A stretch of 20,016 nt of DNA from an uncultured Eubacteriales bacterium (GTDB taxonomy: Bacteria; Bacillota; Clostridia; Oscillospirales; UMGS1783), in the NCBI GenBank assembly GCA_900555065.1, contig USJY01000001.1, positions 1 through 20,016 on the forward strand, in the 5' to 3' direction. A program made the position numbers and the translations under genes. The notes beneath the pieces are model-generated. The model was not told the origin of the DNA. It ran no database searches and saw only the letters and a list, made by a program, of their open reading frames with translations. Positions 8,629 through 16,080 of the stretch are shown piece by piece; the first letter of the stretch is position 1; every line of letters starts with the position of its first letter.

Positions 8629-10110
8629 ATGGAATTGTATGAATACACCGCCCATGAATTGGCCGCTATGCTCCGTGAAAAACGGGTGAGCGCAAAGGAG
8701 ATCACAGAGAGCGTCTTTCAGAGAATACGCGCAGTGGAGAGCATGGTTGACGCTTACATAAGCCTTTCAGAGGAATCGGCGCTGCGTCAGGCCGCCGCAG
8801 TGGACGAAAAGCTCGCCGCAGGCAAAACGCTTTCGCCGCTGGCTGGTATCCCTGTCGCTGTGAAAGACAATATCTGCATCCAGGGCGAGCCGACCACCTG
8901 CGCCTCTCGCATGCTGGAAACGTTTCGCCCGCCTTATCACGCGGCGGTTACGGAAAAACTGCTGGAAAACGATATGGTCATCACGGGCAAGACCAATATG
9001 GACGAGTTCGCCATGGGCTCCTCCTGCGAAAATTCCGCATTTAAGCCGACGAAAAACCCGCACGACCTCTCACGGATCCCCGGCGGTTCCTCCGGCGGCT
9101 CGGCCGCGGCCCTGGCGGCTATGGAATGCGCCGTGTCCATCGGCTCCGACACAGGCGGATCGATACGCCAGCCCGCGTCCTGCTGCGGCGTCTTCGGCCT
9201 GAAACCAACCTATGGCGCCGTATCCCGCTATGGACTGGTCGCATACGCGTCCTCTCTGGACCAGATCGGACCGTTCGGCCGCAGCGCGCTTGATATCGCC
9301 ATGCTATGCAACGTTCTGTACGGCCACGACGGACGCGACTCCACTTCCCTTGACCGGGAATATCCCGACTTTACACAGGCGCTAGGAGAGGACATGAAAG
9401 GCAGGCGTATCGGCCTGCCGAAGGAGTATTTCTCCGGCGGGATTCCGGACAGCGTGCTGGACGCCGTGCGCAGCGCGGCGTTGGAATACGAGAAAATGGG
9501 CGCGGTTGTGGAAGAAATGTCGCTGCCCCTGCTTGAATATGCCATTCCGACTTATTACATCCTTGCCTCCGCTGAGGCTTCTTCCAACCTCGCGCGCTAT
9601 GACGGCATAAAATACGGGTACCGCGCCGCGGACTTTGACAATCTCAACGATCTCTATCTGCGCAGCCGTACCGAGGGCTTTGGCGCCGAGGTAAAACGCC
9701 GGATTCTGCTGGGCAATTATGTGCTCAGTTCCGGCTATTACGACGCATATTACAAGAAGGCCCTGGCTGCTCAGCGGCTTATGCGCAGCAATTTCCGCGC
9801 AGCGTTTGAGAAGTACGATATGCTCGTCACGCCCACCATGCCGGTCGAGACGTTCAAGCTCGGCGAGCGCGTTGACGACCCGCGCATGATGTATATGGTT
9901 GACCTCTGCACCGTGTCGATCAATATTGCCGGCGTCCCCGCCGTCAGCGTTCCCTGCGGGCGCGACGGCAACGGTATGCCGGTCGGGATGCAGCTTATCG
10001 GCAACCACTTGTCCGACAGGATGCTTGTGAGCGGCGCGTATGCCTACGAGCGGCATACGGATATGAAAATCGGCGTGCCTGCGGCCGTCCGGGGAGGGGA
10101 GCGCGCATGA
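8629..10110 (+). CDS. gatA: Asp-tRNA(Asn)/Glu-tRNA(Gln) amidotransferase subunit A
   Basis: Amidase-family subunit (493 aa) that hydrolyses glutamine and delivers ammonia to GatB. The Ser-cisSer-Lys triad is visible: Lys79 in VAVKDN, Ser154 in the GGSSGGSAAAL signature and nucleophile Ser178 in DTGGSIRQPAS; these numbers coincide with those I recall for S. aureus GatA. The start is ATG at 8629 after TAAGGAG; the open frame upstream overlaps gatC. Its stop overlaps the gatB start as ATGA, the standard sign of coupled translation. Confidence 0.97.
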   Translation: MELYEYTAHELAAMLREKRVSAKEITESVFQRIRAVESMVDAYISLSEESALRQAAAVDEKLAAGKTLSPLAGIPVAVKDNICIQGEPTTCASRMLETFRPPYHAAVTEKLLENDMVITGKTNMDEFAMGSSCENSAFKPTKNPHDLSRIPGGSSGGSAAALAAMECAVSIGSDTGGSIRQPASCCGVFGLKPTYGAVSRYGLVAYASSLDQIGPFGRSALDIAMLCNVLYGHDGRDSTSLDREYPDFTQALGEDMKGRRIGLPKEYFSGGIPDSVLDAVRSAALEYEKMGAVVEEMSLPLLEYAIPTYYILASAEASSNLARYDGIKYGYRAADFDNLNDLYLRSRTEGFGAEVKRRILLGNYVLSSGYYDAYYKKALAAQRLMRSNFRAAFEKYDMLVTPTMPVETFKLGERVDDPRMMYMVDLCTVSINIAGVPAVSVPCGRDGNGMPVGMQLIGNHLSDRMLVSGAYAYERHTDMKIGVPAAVRGGERA

Positions 10111-11540
10111 GAGAATACGAGCTTGTCGTGGGTCTTGAGATCCACGCGGAACTGAATACCAAAACCAAAATATTCTGCGCCTGCAAAAACGAATTCGGGG
10201 CGGAGCCGAACACCAACTGCTGTCCGGTCTGCATGGGTTTTCCCGGCGTGCTGCCCGTGCTCAACAGGACGGTTGTTGACTCCTGCATGCGTATGGGCGC
10301 GGCCCTCGGCTGCCGCATAAACCGCCTGTGCAAATCCGACCGCAAGAATTATTTCTATCCCGATCTGCCCAAGGCCTATCAGATTTCGCAGTTCGACCTG
10401 CCCGTATGCGAAGCCGGTGCGGTGGACTATTATTCCGAAGGCGCGCTGTACAACTGTCGGATTACCCGTATCCATATCGAAGAGGACGCAGGCAAGCTTA
10501 CGCACGAATCGGCGCTAGGCGGCTCGCTTGTCGACTATAACCGCTGTGGCGTTCCCCTGATCGAGATCGTCACCGAGCCCGACCTTCGTTCGAGTCGGCA
10601 GGCCAAAGACTTTCTGGAAACAATCCGCCTCATCCTGCTTTACCTGGGCATTTCCGACTGCAAAATGCAGGAGGGTTCTATCCGCTGCGATATCAACGTT
10701 TCCGTACGCGAAAAGGGGAGCGATACGTTCGGCACGCGCGTGGAGATGAAAAACGTCAACTCTTTCTCCGCCGCTGAACGCGCAATCGACTATGAATACA
10801 AGCGCCAGGTCAAGCTGCTGGAGAGCGGCGGTACGGTCGAACAGGAGACGCGGCGGTGGGACGACGTCAAGGGTAAAAACACGCTGCTCCGCAGCAAAGA
10901 GGATGCGTTCGAGTACCGCTATTTTCCGGATCCAGACCTCTGCCCGATTGTGATTGACGACGCGTGGGTGAACCAGGTTGAAAAAGAGCAGCCAGAACTT
11001 CCCGTAGTAAAGCTTACGCGGTATTATCAGCAGCTCGGTCTGCCGTATGCCGATGCGGAACAGCTTGTATTCGCGCCTGCGCGCGCCGGCTTTTTCGATC
11101 AGTGCCTGGCCCTTGCGCCCGGCAGCGCAAAACAGATTGCCAATTGGCTTCTCGGCGACGTTGCCAAACGCCTCAACGAACTGGAAATCGACGTGGCGGA
11201 CAGTCTGCTCACGCCGCAGAAGCTCGTGGAGCTGCTTGCACTGATCGAGAAGGGGACAATCTCCCAAAGCGCCGGTAAAAAAGTGCTGCAGGAGATTTTT
11301 GAAACCGGTAAAGACCCCGCCGTGCTGATTGAAGAACTGGGCCTTGTCCAGATCAGCGATACGGACAGCATCCGTGCCCTGATCGAACAGGTGCTCGCCG
11401 AGAACGAGAAGTCGGTAAACGACTATAAATCGGGAAAGATGAACGCTTTCGGATTCTTGGTCGGACAGTCGATGAAAGCTTCCAAGGGCAAGGCGAACCC
11501 GAAACTTGTAAACGAGATTTTGAAAGAACTGCTTTCATAA
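10107..11540 (+). CDS. gatB: Asp-tRNA(Asn)/Glu-tRNA(Gln) amidotransferase subunit B
   Basis: Subunit (477 aa) that binds the mischarged tRNA, activates the Glu or Asp side chain with ATP and amidates it with ammonia from GatA. The N-terminus shows VVGLEIHAEL and the zinc site FCAC...CCPVCMG (Cys24, Cys26, Cys39, Cys42), followed by KNYFYPDLPKAYQISQ. Residues around 150-200 hold the SLVDYNRCGVPLIEIVTEPD block. The C-terminal tRNA-binding helical domain ends KANPKLVNEILKELL. The ribosome site GGGGAGGGGAG lies within the end of gatA. Two hairpins follow at once, marking the operon end. Confidence 0.97.
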   Translation: MREYELVVGLEIHAELNTKTKIFCACKNEFGAEPNTNCCPVCMGFPGVLPVLNRTVVDSCMRMGAALGCRINRLCKSDRKNYFYPDLPKAYQISQFDLPVCEAGAVDYYSEGALYNCRITRIHIEEDAGKLTHESALGGSLVDYNRCGVPLIEIVTEPDLRSSRQAKDFLETIRLILLYLGISDCKMQEGSIRCDINVSVREKGSDTFGTRVEMKNVNSFSAAERAIDYEYKRQVKLLESGGTVEQETRRWDDVKGKNTLLRSKEDAFEYRYFPDPDLCPIVIDDAWVNQVEKEQPELPVVKLTRYYQQLGLPYADAEQLVFAPARAGFFDQCLALAPGSAKQIANWLLGDVAKRLNELEIDVADSLLTPQKLVELLALIEKGTISQSAGKKVLQEIFETGKDPAVLIEELGLVQISDTDSIRALIEQVLAENEKSVNDYKSGKMNAFGFLVGQSMKASKGKANPKLVNEILKELLS

Positions 11541-11549
11541 ATATAAATA

Positions 11550-11614
11550 CGCCGGAGGACGACTCCGGCGCATTTATTTGTTCGGGCCGGGCGCATATCG
11601 CGCCCGGCCCTTTT
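11550..11614 (+). terminator. Two tandem terminator hairpins after gatB
   Basis: Hairpin 1: CGCCGGAG (11550-11557) with CTCCGGCG (11563-11570), loop GACGA, followed by CATTTATTT. Hairpin 2: an 11-bp perfect stem, 11584-11594 with 11600-11610, loop ATATC, followed by TTTT. They lie between convergent gatB and comEB, and the second stem can also serve the minus strand, though it lacks a T-run on that side. Confidence 0.85.
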
Positions 11615-11617
11615 ATC

Positions 11618-12106
11618 TCACATTTCCGCCGTTACAGAGAGCGATTCATCTTTGAATATCCAGTCGCGAACGGCGATTACGCGGTAGTCGTCTTTTGTGT
11701 CCCGTATAACGACCTTTGAAAGCCCCGCGTTAATAATCAGTTTTTTGCACATGGCGCAGGAGGTCACGCCCGCTACGATTTCGCCGCTTTTCGCGTCCAT
11801 ACACACGATATACATCACGCCCTGCAGCATCTTGTCCCGCGCCGCGGCAATAATCGCGTTTGCCTCGGCATGGACGCTGCGGCAAAGTTCAAACCGCTCC
11901 CCGTGCGGGATGTTCAGGTCGTCCCGTATACAATCATTGATGTCGCAGCAGTTTTTCCTGCCCCTTGGCGCGCCCGTGTACCCCGTAGAAATAATATTGT
12001 CGTCCTTTACGATAATCGCGCCGAAATTGCGCCGCAGGCAAGTCCCGCGCTCCGCCACAGTCTGCGCAATGTCCAAATAGTAGTTGTCCTTATCTCTTCT
12101 GCGCAT
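11618..12106 (-). CDS. comEB: dCMP deaminase family protein (ComEB-like)
   Basis: Zinc-dependent deaminase (162 aa) of the deoxycytidylate deaminase family, expected to convert dCMP to dUMP for thymidylate supply; named comEB from the Bacillus late-competence locus. Zinc site: HAEANAI with His79 and Glu81, and the Cys pair TSCAMCK at Cys117 and Cys120. The residue before the first Cys is Ser where many relatives have Pro. Residues 42-62 carry the GYTGAPRG and Cys-rich CC-x4-C segment usual for ComEB-type enzymes. ATG at 12106 has GAGGAGA eight bases upstream; the ORF continues 27 codons further but those belong to the remnant described at 12090-12269. That remnant's stop overlaps this start, as though the two genes were once translationally coupled. 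Confidence 0.93.
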   Translation of the reverse strand: MRRRDKDNYYLDIAQTVAERGTCLRRNFGAIIVKDDNIISTGYTGAPRGRKNCCDINDCIRDDLNIPHGERFELCRSVHAEANAIIAAARDKMLQGVMYIVCMDAKSGEIVAGVTSCAMCKKLIINAGLSKVVIRDTKDDYRVIAVRDWIFKDESLSVTAEM

Positions 12107-12269
12107 TTGAATTATCTCCTCTCTTTCGCAGCTGAAAAACACTTTTGCCGTCGCTGGTCCGTACGACGCTGATAAAGGCCCATGCAAACAGAATCGTGAT
12201 CGCGCCTGTGAACCGGCATACGATCGAAACGCTCTCTGCGTACGCGGTGCCGGGCGGAAAAAAATGCGT
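12033..12269. repeat. Direct repeat, copy A (comEB side of the glycosyltransferase)
   Basis: About 237 bp that recur in the same orientation at 13461-13678. The block 12171-12257 aligns without gaps to 13583-13669 with 76 of 87 positions identical by hand count; a 27-base identical core begins at GAACCGGCATACGATCG. Copy A holds the intact comEB 5' end joined to a headless 3' end of the neighbouring membrane-protein gene. Confidence 0.9.
12090..12269 (-). pseudogene. Remnant: C-terminal fragment of a second copy of the membrane-protein gene
   Basis: Reading the minus strand gives about 59 codons ending TAA at 12090-12092, with YAESVSIVCRF, AITILFAWAFISVVRTSDG, KSVF and NAQKR. These match the C-terminus of the intact 278-aa membrane protein (YAESVSIVCRF, VITILYAWSFISVVRINDG, ESVF, VAQKR). 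There is no start codon or upstream part; the glycosyltransferase stop comes 18 bases before the homology begins. The frame is still open, so the fragment is not very old or its 3' end is kept because it covers the comEB ribosome site. Confidence 0.85.
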
Positions 12270-12286
12270 ATCAGGTAAATACCCTA

Positions 12287-13288
12287 TTATTTTTTTATTT
12301 TTCTCAGCCAGAAGGGCAGTGCAATCAGTCCAACGAGAGTTCCAACGCCGTAAGCAACATGCAGCGCCAGAAAGACAAAGGGCAGGAGAAGGTGGGTACA
12401 GACAAAAGGCGTCCGGCGCATATCAAGAATCGATGCGCCGACGGCGGCAACGGCATACAATATCCACATTACAGCCGCAAGCATAGGGAATCCCACACAG
12501 GCAAGAACAGTGGTGAAAAGAATCCCGAAAACAAAAATGAGCGGTACAAAATGGAACAACGAAAAACATTTCGGCTGTATACCCATCGTTTTTCCGATCC
12601 AATAGCCGTTAAGGTATTTTTGCCGCAACAATGCCTTAAAGGAGCTGCGAATGACCCGACGGGTCTTAATAACAGGATCGCAGCACATTTTATATCCGGC
12701 AAGCCCGATACGGTAACTCATATCGTTATCTTCCGTCCGGGCGAGATTCTCATTATAAAGGCCGACCTTGTCGTATACTTCTCTGCGATACATCGCAAAC
12801 GCCATAGTATTGACATAGGTTCTTACGGTTAGACGTCGAAACGCCGCAACCCCACCGCAAAACGCGGAATTTTCCGCTAGGAGAAGAGTGCGCTGGAATG
12901 GGGTATCGTTAGCAAGGATGCTTTCCACCTGCCCCCCGCTGATGTCCTCTCCGCTTTCCAGAATCTCCACATTTTTGGAGATGAAATCAGGATCAATATT
13001 GGAATGTGCATCCAGACGGACGATGGCGTCGCCGGTATAATTCTTCAAGGCCACATTACAGCCGCAGGGCAGGGTCTTTCCGGGGTTCTCCAGCAAGACC
13101 ACTTTCTGAAACCCATGGTCTTCTGCGGCAAAGGATTCCATCACTGCCCGCGTGCCGTCTTTGGACATACTGTCGATAAGAAGAACCTCAATTTTCTCAT
13201 GCGGATAGTCTTGCGCGCACAGATCTTTCAGGAGCGAGGGAAGAGTATTTTGCGCATTATACGCCACAACAACAAAAGATACAGTCAT
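12287..13288 (-). CDS. Family 2 glycosyltransferase with C-terminal membrane helices
   Basis: GT-A fold glycosyltransferase (333 aa) of family GT2, resembling exopolysaccharide enzymes such as ExoA. Visible motifs: VSFVVVAYNAQNTLPSLL at the N-terminus, the Asp-bearing IDSMSKDGT, RLDAHSNID in the DxD position, and RTEDNDMSYRI carrying the ED catalytic-base motif. About residues 245-325 hold three hydrophobic helices, so it is membrane-tethered with a cytosolic active site and probably acts on a lipid-linked acceptor. ATG at 13288 starts just before the first beta strand; the open frame goes 28 codons further without homology. G+C in sampled blocks is 25-32 per 60 bases, lower than core genes here. 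It interrupts an ancestral membrane-protein/comEB pair and is flanked by direct repeats, so it is probably an acquired gene. Donor and acceptor unknown. Confidence 0.88.
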   Translation of the reverse strand: MTVSFVVVAYNAQNTLPSLLKDLCAQDYPHEKIEVLLIDSMSKDGTRAVMESFAAEDHGFQKVVLLENPGKTLPCGCNVALKNYTGDAIVRLDAHSNIDPDFISKNVEILESGEDISGGQVESILANDTPFQRTLLLAENSAFCGGVAAFRRLTVRTYVNTMAFAMYRREVYDKVGLYNENLARTEDNDMSYRIGLAGYKMCCDPVIKTRRVIRSSFKALLRQKYLNGYWIGKTMGIQPKCFSLFHFVPLIFVFGILFTTVLACVGFPMLAAVMWILYAVAAVGASILDMRRTPFVCTHLLLPFVFLALHVAYGVGTLVGLIALPFWLRKIKK

Positions 13289-13460
13289 TCTTTCTCTCTT
13301 TCTTCGGCAGATTGTCTGCCATATGTCCCCGGTATGCTTTCGGTGCGGAACATCGTGCAAATAACTGCCCAAAACGAAATTATTCTAGTCGCTGAAGTCA
13401 ATCAAATTATAAAAAGCGTAACTGCCTGCCATCCTGAAATACCCGAACGAGTCGAGCAAG

Positions 13461-13521
13461 CGCAGGCAAGTCCCACGCTCCGTCACAGTCTGAGCAAGAA
13501 GTCCCTATCTCTTCTGCGCAA
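13461..13521 (-). pseudogene. Remnant: broken 5' end of a second comEB copy
   Basis: On the minus strand this reads TTG CGC AGA AGA GAT, against ATG CGC AGA AGA GAT in comEB: the start codon is lost, an internal deletion follows, and the frame meets a TGA after about a dozen codons. Beyond that, GGGACTTGCCTGCG is shared with comEB out of frame. It overlaps the last codons of the intact membrane-protein gene in the same way that comEB overlaps the remnant in copy A. Confidence 0.82.
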
Positions 13522-13678
13522 CCGAGATATCCTCTTTTTCGCGCTTGAAAACACTTTCGCCGTCGTTAATCCGTACGACACTGATAAAGGACCATGCATA
13601 CAGAATCGTGATCACATCTACGAACCGGCATACGATCGAAACGCTCTCCGCGTATACGGTGCCGGGCAGAAAATGCAT
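13461..13678. repeat. Direct repeat, copy B (upstream of the glycosyltransferase)
   Basis: Same-orientation partner of 12033-12269, with about 13 bases deleted in its comEB-derived part. Copy B holds the intact 3' end of the membrane-protein gene followed by a broken comEB 5' end. Confidence 0.9.
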
Positions 13679-14341
13679 AATTAAGGGACTGACCGAAGCC
13701 GCGCCGAGCAGAAATACGGTAAGCCGCGCGAAGACATACGCGCCGCGCGTTGCCGTACCTTCCAACTGATACCGGCCAAACATGAGAAAAAAACAGATGG
13801 ACGCGCTTAATCCCAGCAGCAGGTATTTATATCCCGATACATTCGCGTTCATCGTCAGCTGGTTAAAGTCCACTGTCAGCCGCACTACAGAAAATCCGAT
13901 CGGACCGATCAGACACAGGTGCATACCGCTGCCCATGGCAGGCGAGCCGCCGTTGATGAAGATGTAGGCAAAGTATATAACGGCAAACAGAGCAAAAACA
14001 AGTATATCTGTAATCCCATTTTTTTCACCTGTGGCAAGCTGGTAAACGCCAATCGTCGTCACCGCCGCAAAGGCAAGGCAGGCGGCGAGATTCACCATGC
14101 AAAAGAAAGTCTTGGAGCTCGTCCGGACCATATCCACTAGAAAACAGCTTCGGCGCAGCAGCAGCGGTGCCGCGAGAAAAACGCAGCATGCCGAGGCGAA
14201 AACCACCAGCAGCGTATTGAATATATGCGGCGTATAATAGCCGGTCGTGTTGTCTATCAGATACATGTACTGATAGCAGCGCGCGCCGATAAAAGCGAGC
14301 GAAAGCAGCAGTACCAGCGGCGTCAGTTTCCGTTTCAGCAT
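13505..14341 (-). CDS. Polytopic membrane protein of unknown function
   Basis: 278 residues with about seven hydrophobic segments, starting at a basic N-terminus (MLKRKLTPLVLLLSLAFIG) and ending in a charged tail (ESVFKREKEDISVAQKR). I do not recognise the family and see no catalytic motif. ATG at 14341 has GGAGG nine bases upstream, and a -10-like TATGAT (plus 14375-14380, minus strand) lies further up. The remnant in copy A shows that this gene once ended over the comEB start, so the two were likely an operon before the glycosyltransferase arrived. It is divergent from the sigma-factor operon; whether they are co-regulated is unknown. Confidence 0.75.
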   Translation of the reverse strand: MLKRKLTPLVLLLSLAFIGARCYQYMYLIDNTTGYYTPHIFNTLLVVFASACCVFLAAPLLLRRSCFLVDMVRTSSKTFFCMVNLAACLAFAAVTTIGVYQLATGEKNGITDILVFALFAVIYFAYIFINGGSPAMGSGMHLCLIGPIGFSVVRLTVDFNQLTMNANVSGYKYLLLGLSASICFFLMFGRYQLEGTATRGAYVFARLTVFLLGAASVSPLIMHFLPGTVYAESVSIVCRFVDVITILYAWSFISVVRINDGESVFKREKEDISVAQKR

Positions 14342-14480
14342 GCGTCAAGGCCTCCAGCGTTTTTTGTTATTTATATCATACATCATTTAAGGATAAAAAG
14401 AAATACTTTTTATGAAAAAAGAGCGCGCCTGGCCGCAGTGAAGAATCCGGTTGAGAAATAAATAAAATTTGATAAAAGAA

Positions 14481-14509
14481 CTATACAAATTACCGGTGTA
14501 TGATATAAT
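14481..14509 (+). promoter_or_regulatory. Promoter of the sigma-factor operon
   Basis: TATAAT at 14504-14509 lies 33 bases before the sigma gene ATG, in an AT-rich stretch. The 17-base-spaced -35 position is CTATAC, a poor sigma-A match. TACAAA at 14484-14489 faintly resembles the TTCCAAAA block before the next gene, so weak autoregulation is conceivable. Confidence 0.5.
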
Positions 14510-14541
14510 AAAAAATAAGCGAAAAAAAGGAGGTGGTGCAG

Positions 14542-15069
14542 ATGAAGGCGGAAGAATGGGAACAGCAGTTCAAAAGTATTTGGGATCGCTGGAGCAAGCC
14601 GATTTATAAATATTGTCTGCACCGTCTCAACGGCGACGCGGCGCGCGCGGAAGACTGCACGCAGAATACGTTTTTGACGCTGTATCAGTCAAGCGACCGC
14701 ATCACAGACCTGGAGCACGTCGGCGCATGGCTCTATCGCGTGGCAAACAATTTTGTCATGAAAGAATATCGGCGCATGAAGAAAGAGCGCGACCAGAAGT
14801 CGTACGACGAGCCGTCCGTTCAGAACGAATTGTCGTATGAAGTGGATTTTCTGGAGCATGTCAACGATTACGAGCTGTATGTGCTGAAAGAAGAAGTTCT
14901 GAAACGCCTTACAAAAGAGGACAGAGAACTTCTGGTGCTTCTGTTTGAAGAGCGCCGGGCCATCCATGCCGTAGCACAGCAACTGGGTCTGAGCGATTCA
15001 GCGGTGTATAAGCGAAGGACGCAGCTGGTCAACAAAGTAAAGATAATCGCAAGTATGTTGATGAATTAA
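14542..15069 (+). CDS. ECF-like RNA polymerase sigma factor
   Basis: A 175-residue sigma-70 family protein with only regions 2 and 4, the ECF layout. Region 2 spans about 10-85 (KPIYKYCLHRL, AEDCTQNTFLTLYQ, WLYRVANNFVMKEYRR) and region 4 about 115-170, where AVAQQLGLSDSAVYKRRTQL is the DNA-binding helix-turn-helix. ATG at 14542 has a near-perfect AAGGAGGTGG seven bases upstream. The linked downstream gene encodes a single-pass membrane protein and is the likely anti-sigma factor. The promoter-like block before that gene, repeated at 16041-16080, is the best candidate for the DNA this sigma recognises. The inducing signal cannot be told. Confidence 0.88.
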   Translation: MKAEEWEQQFKSIWDRWSKPIYKYCLHRLNGDAARAEDCTQNTFLTLYQSSDRITDLEHVGAWLYRVANNFVMKEYRRMKKERDQKSYDEPSVQNELSYEVDFLEHVNDYELYVLKEEVLKRLTKEDRELLVLLFEERRAIHAVAQQLGLSDSAVYKRRTQLVNKVKIIASMLMN

Positions 15070-15080
15070 GTGTTGCAAAT

Positions 15081-15120
15081 CGTTCCAAAACCGCAGTTTT
15101 ATGGTATATATAATAAGAGG
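15081..15120 (+). promoter_or_regulatory. Putative ECF-sigma promoter before the anti-sigma gene (block 1)
   Basis: TTCCAAAA at 15083-15090 and GGTATATATAA at 15103-15113, 20 bases apart start to start. The 40-base block matches 16041-16080 without gaps at 30 of 40 positions, with both boxes and their spacing identical. A TATAAT (15109-15114) also fits a sigma-A reading, but no -35 match goes with it. Confidence 0.5.
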
Positions 15121-15128
15121 TGATACTC

Positions 15129-15974
15129 ATGCGGAAATCTTTATCCACCAAGGCGTTTCAGGAGATTTTAAGAGAAACCAGCGCCTTGCACCGGGAAACG
15201 GTAGAAGCCGCCCTGGATAGAGAGCTTGCAAAGCCTGATGAAAAAATGAATACGGATCTTGTCGAAGAGCTTACGGATATACTGCTGCGAATGGAGCGTC
15301 TGGATCAGGATATGCCGAATCTTACATTCGATTCCAAGTCTTATGCGCACGGCCCTCTTCCGGCCGGATGCCGTCGGCTGAAGGCTCTGCCCGCCCGGCT
15401 TCGCGTGGTTGTTTCGTTCAGCATAGTCCTCGTATTCCTGTTCGTGGTCAATACAGTCTCCACCATTGCGTTTGATTTTAATATAGCGTCTGAATTCGCT
15501 ACCTGGACCAAGGACGCGGTTGTTCTCCGGTATGCGAACGATACGGGAACGGCGGAAGAAATGAGCTCGGCTGAAATTTACAGCCTGCTGCAGCAAAACA
15601 TGTCGGACAATGGTTACGTCGCATTCCTGTGGCCGTCCGAACTTCCGTCGGATATGAAGGTGGACAGCATGCGCGTGGAATCCACTTTAAACGAGGTGAA
15701 CATTATGGTCAGCCTCGTCAAGGGAGAGGACAGTGTCTCAATCAGCATCGTCAACCAGAAAATCAGCAAACTGGACCCGGATATCGACAACAACGAGGTC
15801 GAAATAGAGGGGTATTTCACAAGCGGCCTGCGTAAAACCATTAACGGACGCACCGTTTTTCTGCTCTCGAATAAGAATATCAATCAGCTCTGCTATATGG
15901 ATGAATTCAATACGTATATCATCTCAACAACCTATGATGTGGATGTTTTGGAGTCAATCTTCGCCAGCATGTGA
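15129..15974 (+). CDS. Putative membrane-bound anti-sigma factor
   Basis: 281 residues with an acidic helical cytoplasmic N-terminus (about 1-88), a single TM helix at about 91-114 (LRVVVSFSIVLVFLFVV), and an extracytoplasmic domain of about 165 residues that resembles DUF4367-type domains often encoded next to Clostridial sigma factors. It has no zinc-binding HxxxCxxC motif. Position directly after an ECF-like sigma gene (59 bases) and one-TM topology support an anti-sigma role. ATG at 15129 follows AGAGGTGAT; GTG at 15120 is in frame but lies in that site. It appears to have its own promoter block in the gap, which would let the sigma factor control its own inhibitor. No clear terminator after the gene; only a 5-bp stem at 15983-15997 and a T-run at 16008-16014. 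Confidence 0.7.
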   Translation: MRKSLSTKAFQEILRETSALHRETVEAALDRELAKPDEKMNTDLVEELTDILLRMERLDQDMPNLTFDSKSYAHGPLPAGCRRLKALPARLRVVVSFSIVLVFLFVVNTVSTIAFDFNIASEFATWTKDAVVLRYANDTGTAEEMSSAEIYSLLQQNMSDNGYVAFLWPSELPSDMKVDSMRVESTLNEVNIMVSLVKGEDSVSISIVNQKISKLDPDIDNNEVEIEGYFTSGLRKTINGRTVFLLSNKNINQLCYMDEFNTYIISTTYDVDVLESIFASM

Positions 15975-16040
15975 CATTTGTGGTGTTTCCACAGGAATGG
16001 GCTCGTGTTTTTTATGGAAATAGCAGAACTGCATGAATCT

Positions 16041-16080
16041 CATTCCAAAATCGGCGTTGTGCGGTATATATAAACAGAGA
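16041..16080 (+). promoter_or_regulatory. Putative ECF-sigma promoter (block 2) of a short transcription unit
   Basis: TTCCAAAA at 16043-16050 and GGTATATATAA at 16063-16073, the same boxes and spacing as block 1 at 15081-15120. Similarity stops outside the 40 bases, arguing for a functional site and not a general duplication. Confidence 0.5.

Noticed and set aside
12033..13678. Insertion sequence or transposon carrying the glycosyltransferase
   Set aside because: The flanking repeats are made of host gene junctions, are direct and unequal, and there is no transposase, integrase or terminal inverted repeat.
13004..13684. 226-codon plus-strand ORF across the glycosyltransferase and repeat B
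   Set aside because: It is antisense to clear GT2 motifs and to the membrane-protein end, and its translation has no recognisable features.
15983..16014. Terminator after the anti-sigma gene
   Set aside because: Only a 5-bp TGTGG/CCACA stem, and the six-T run begins more than ten bases past it; not a convincing intrinsic terminator.
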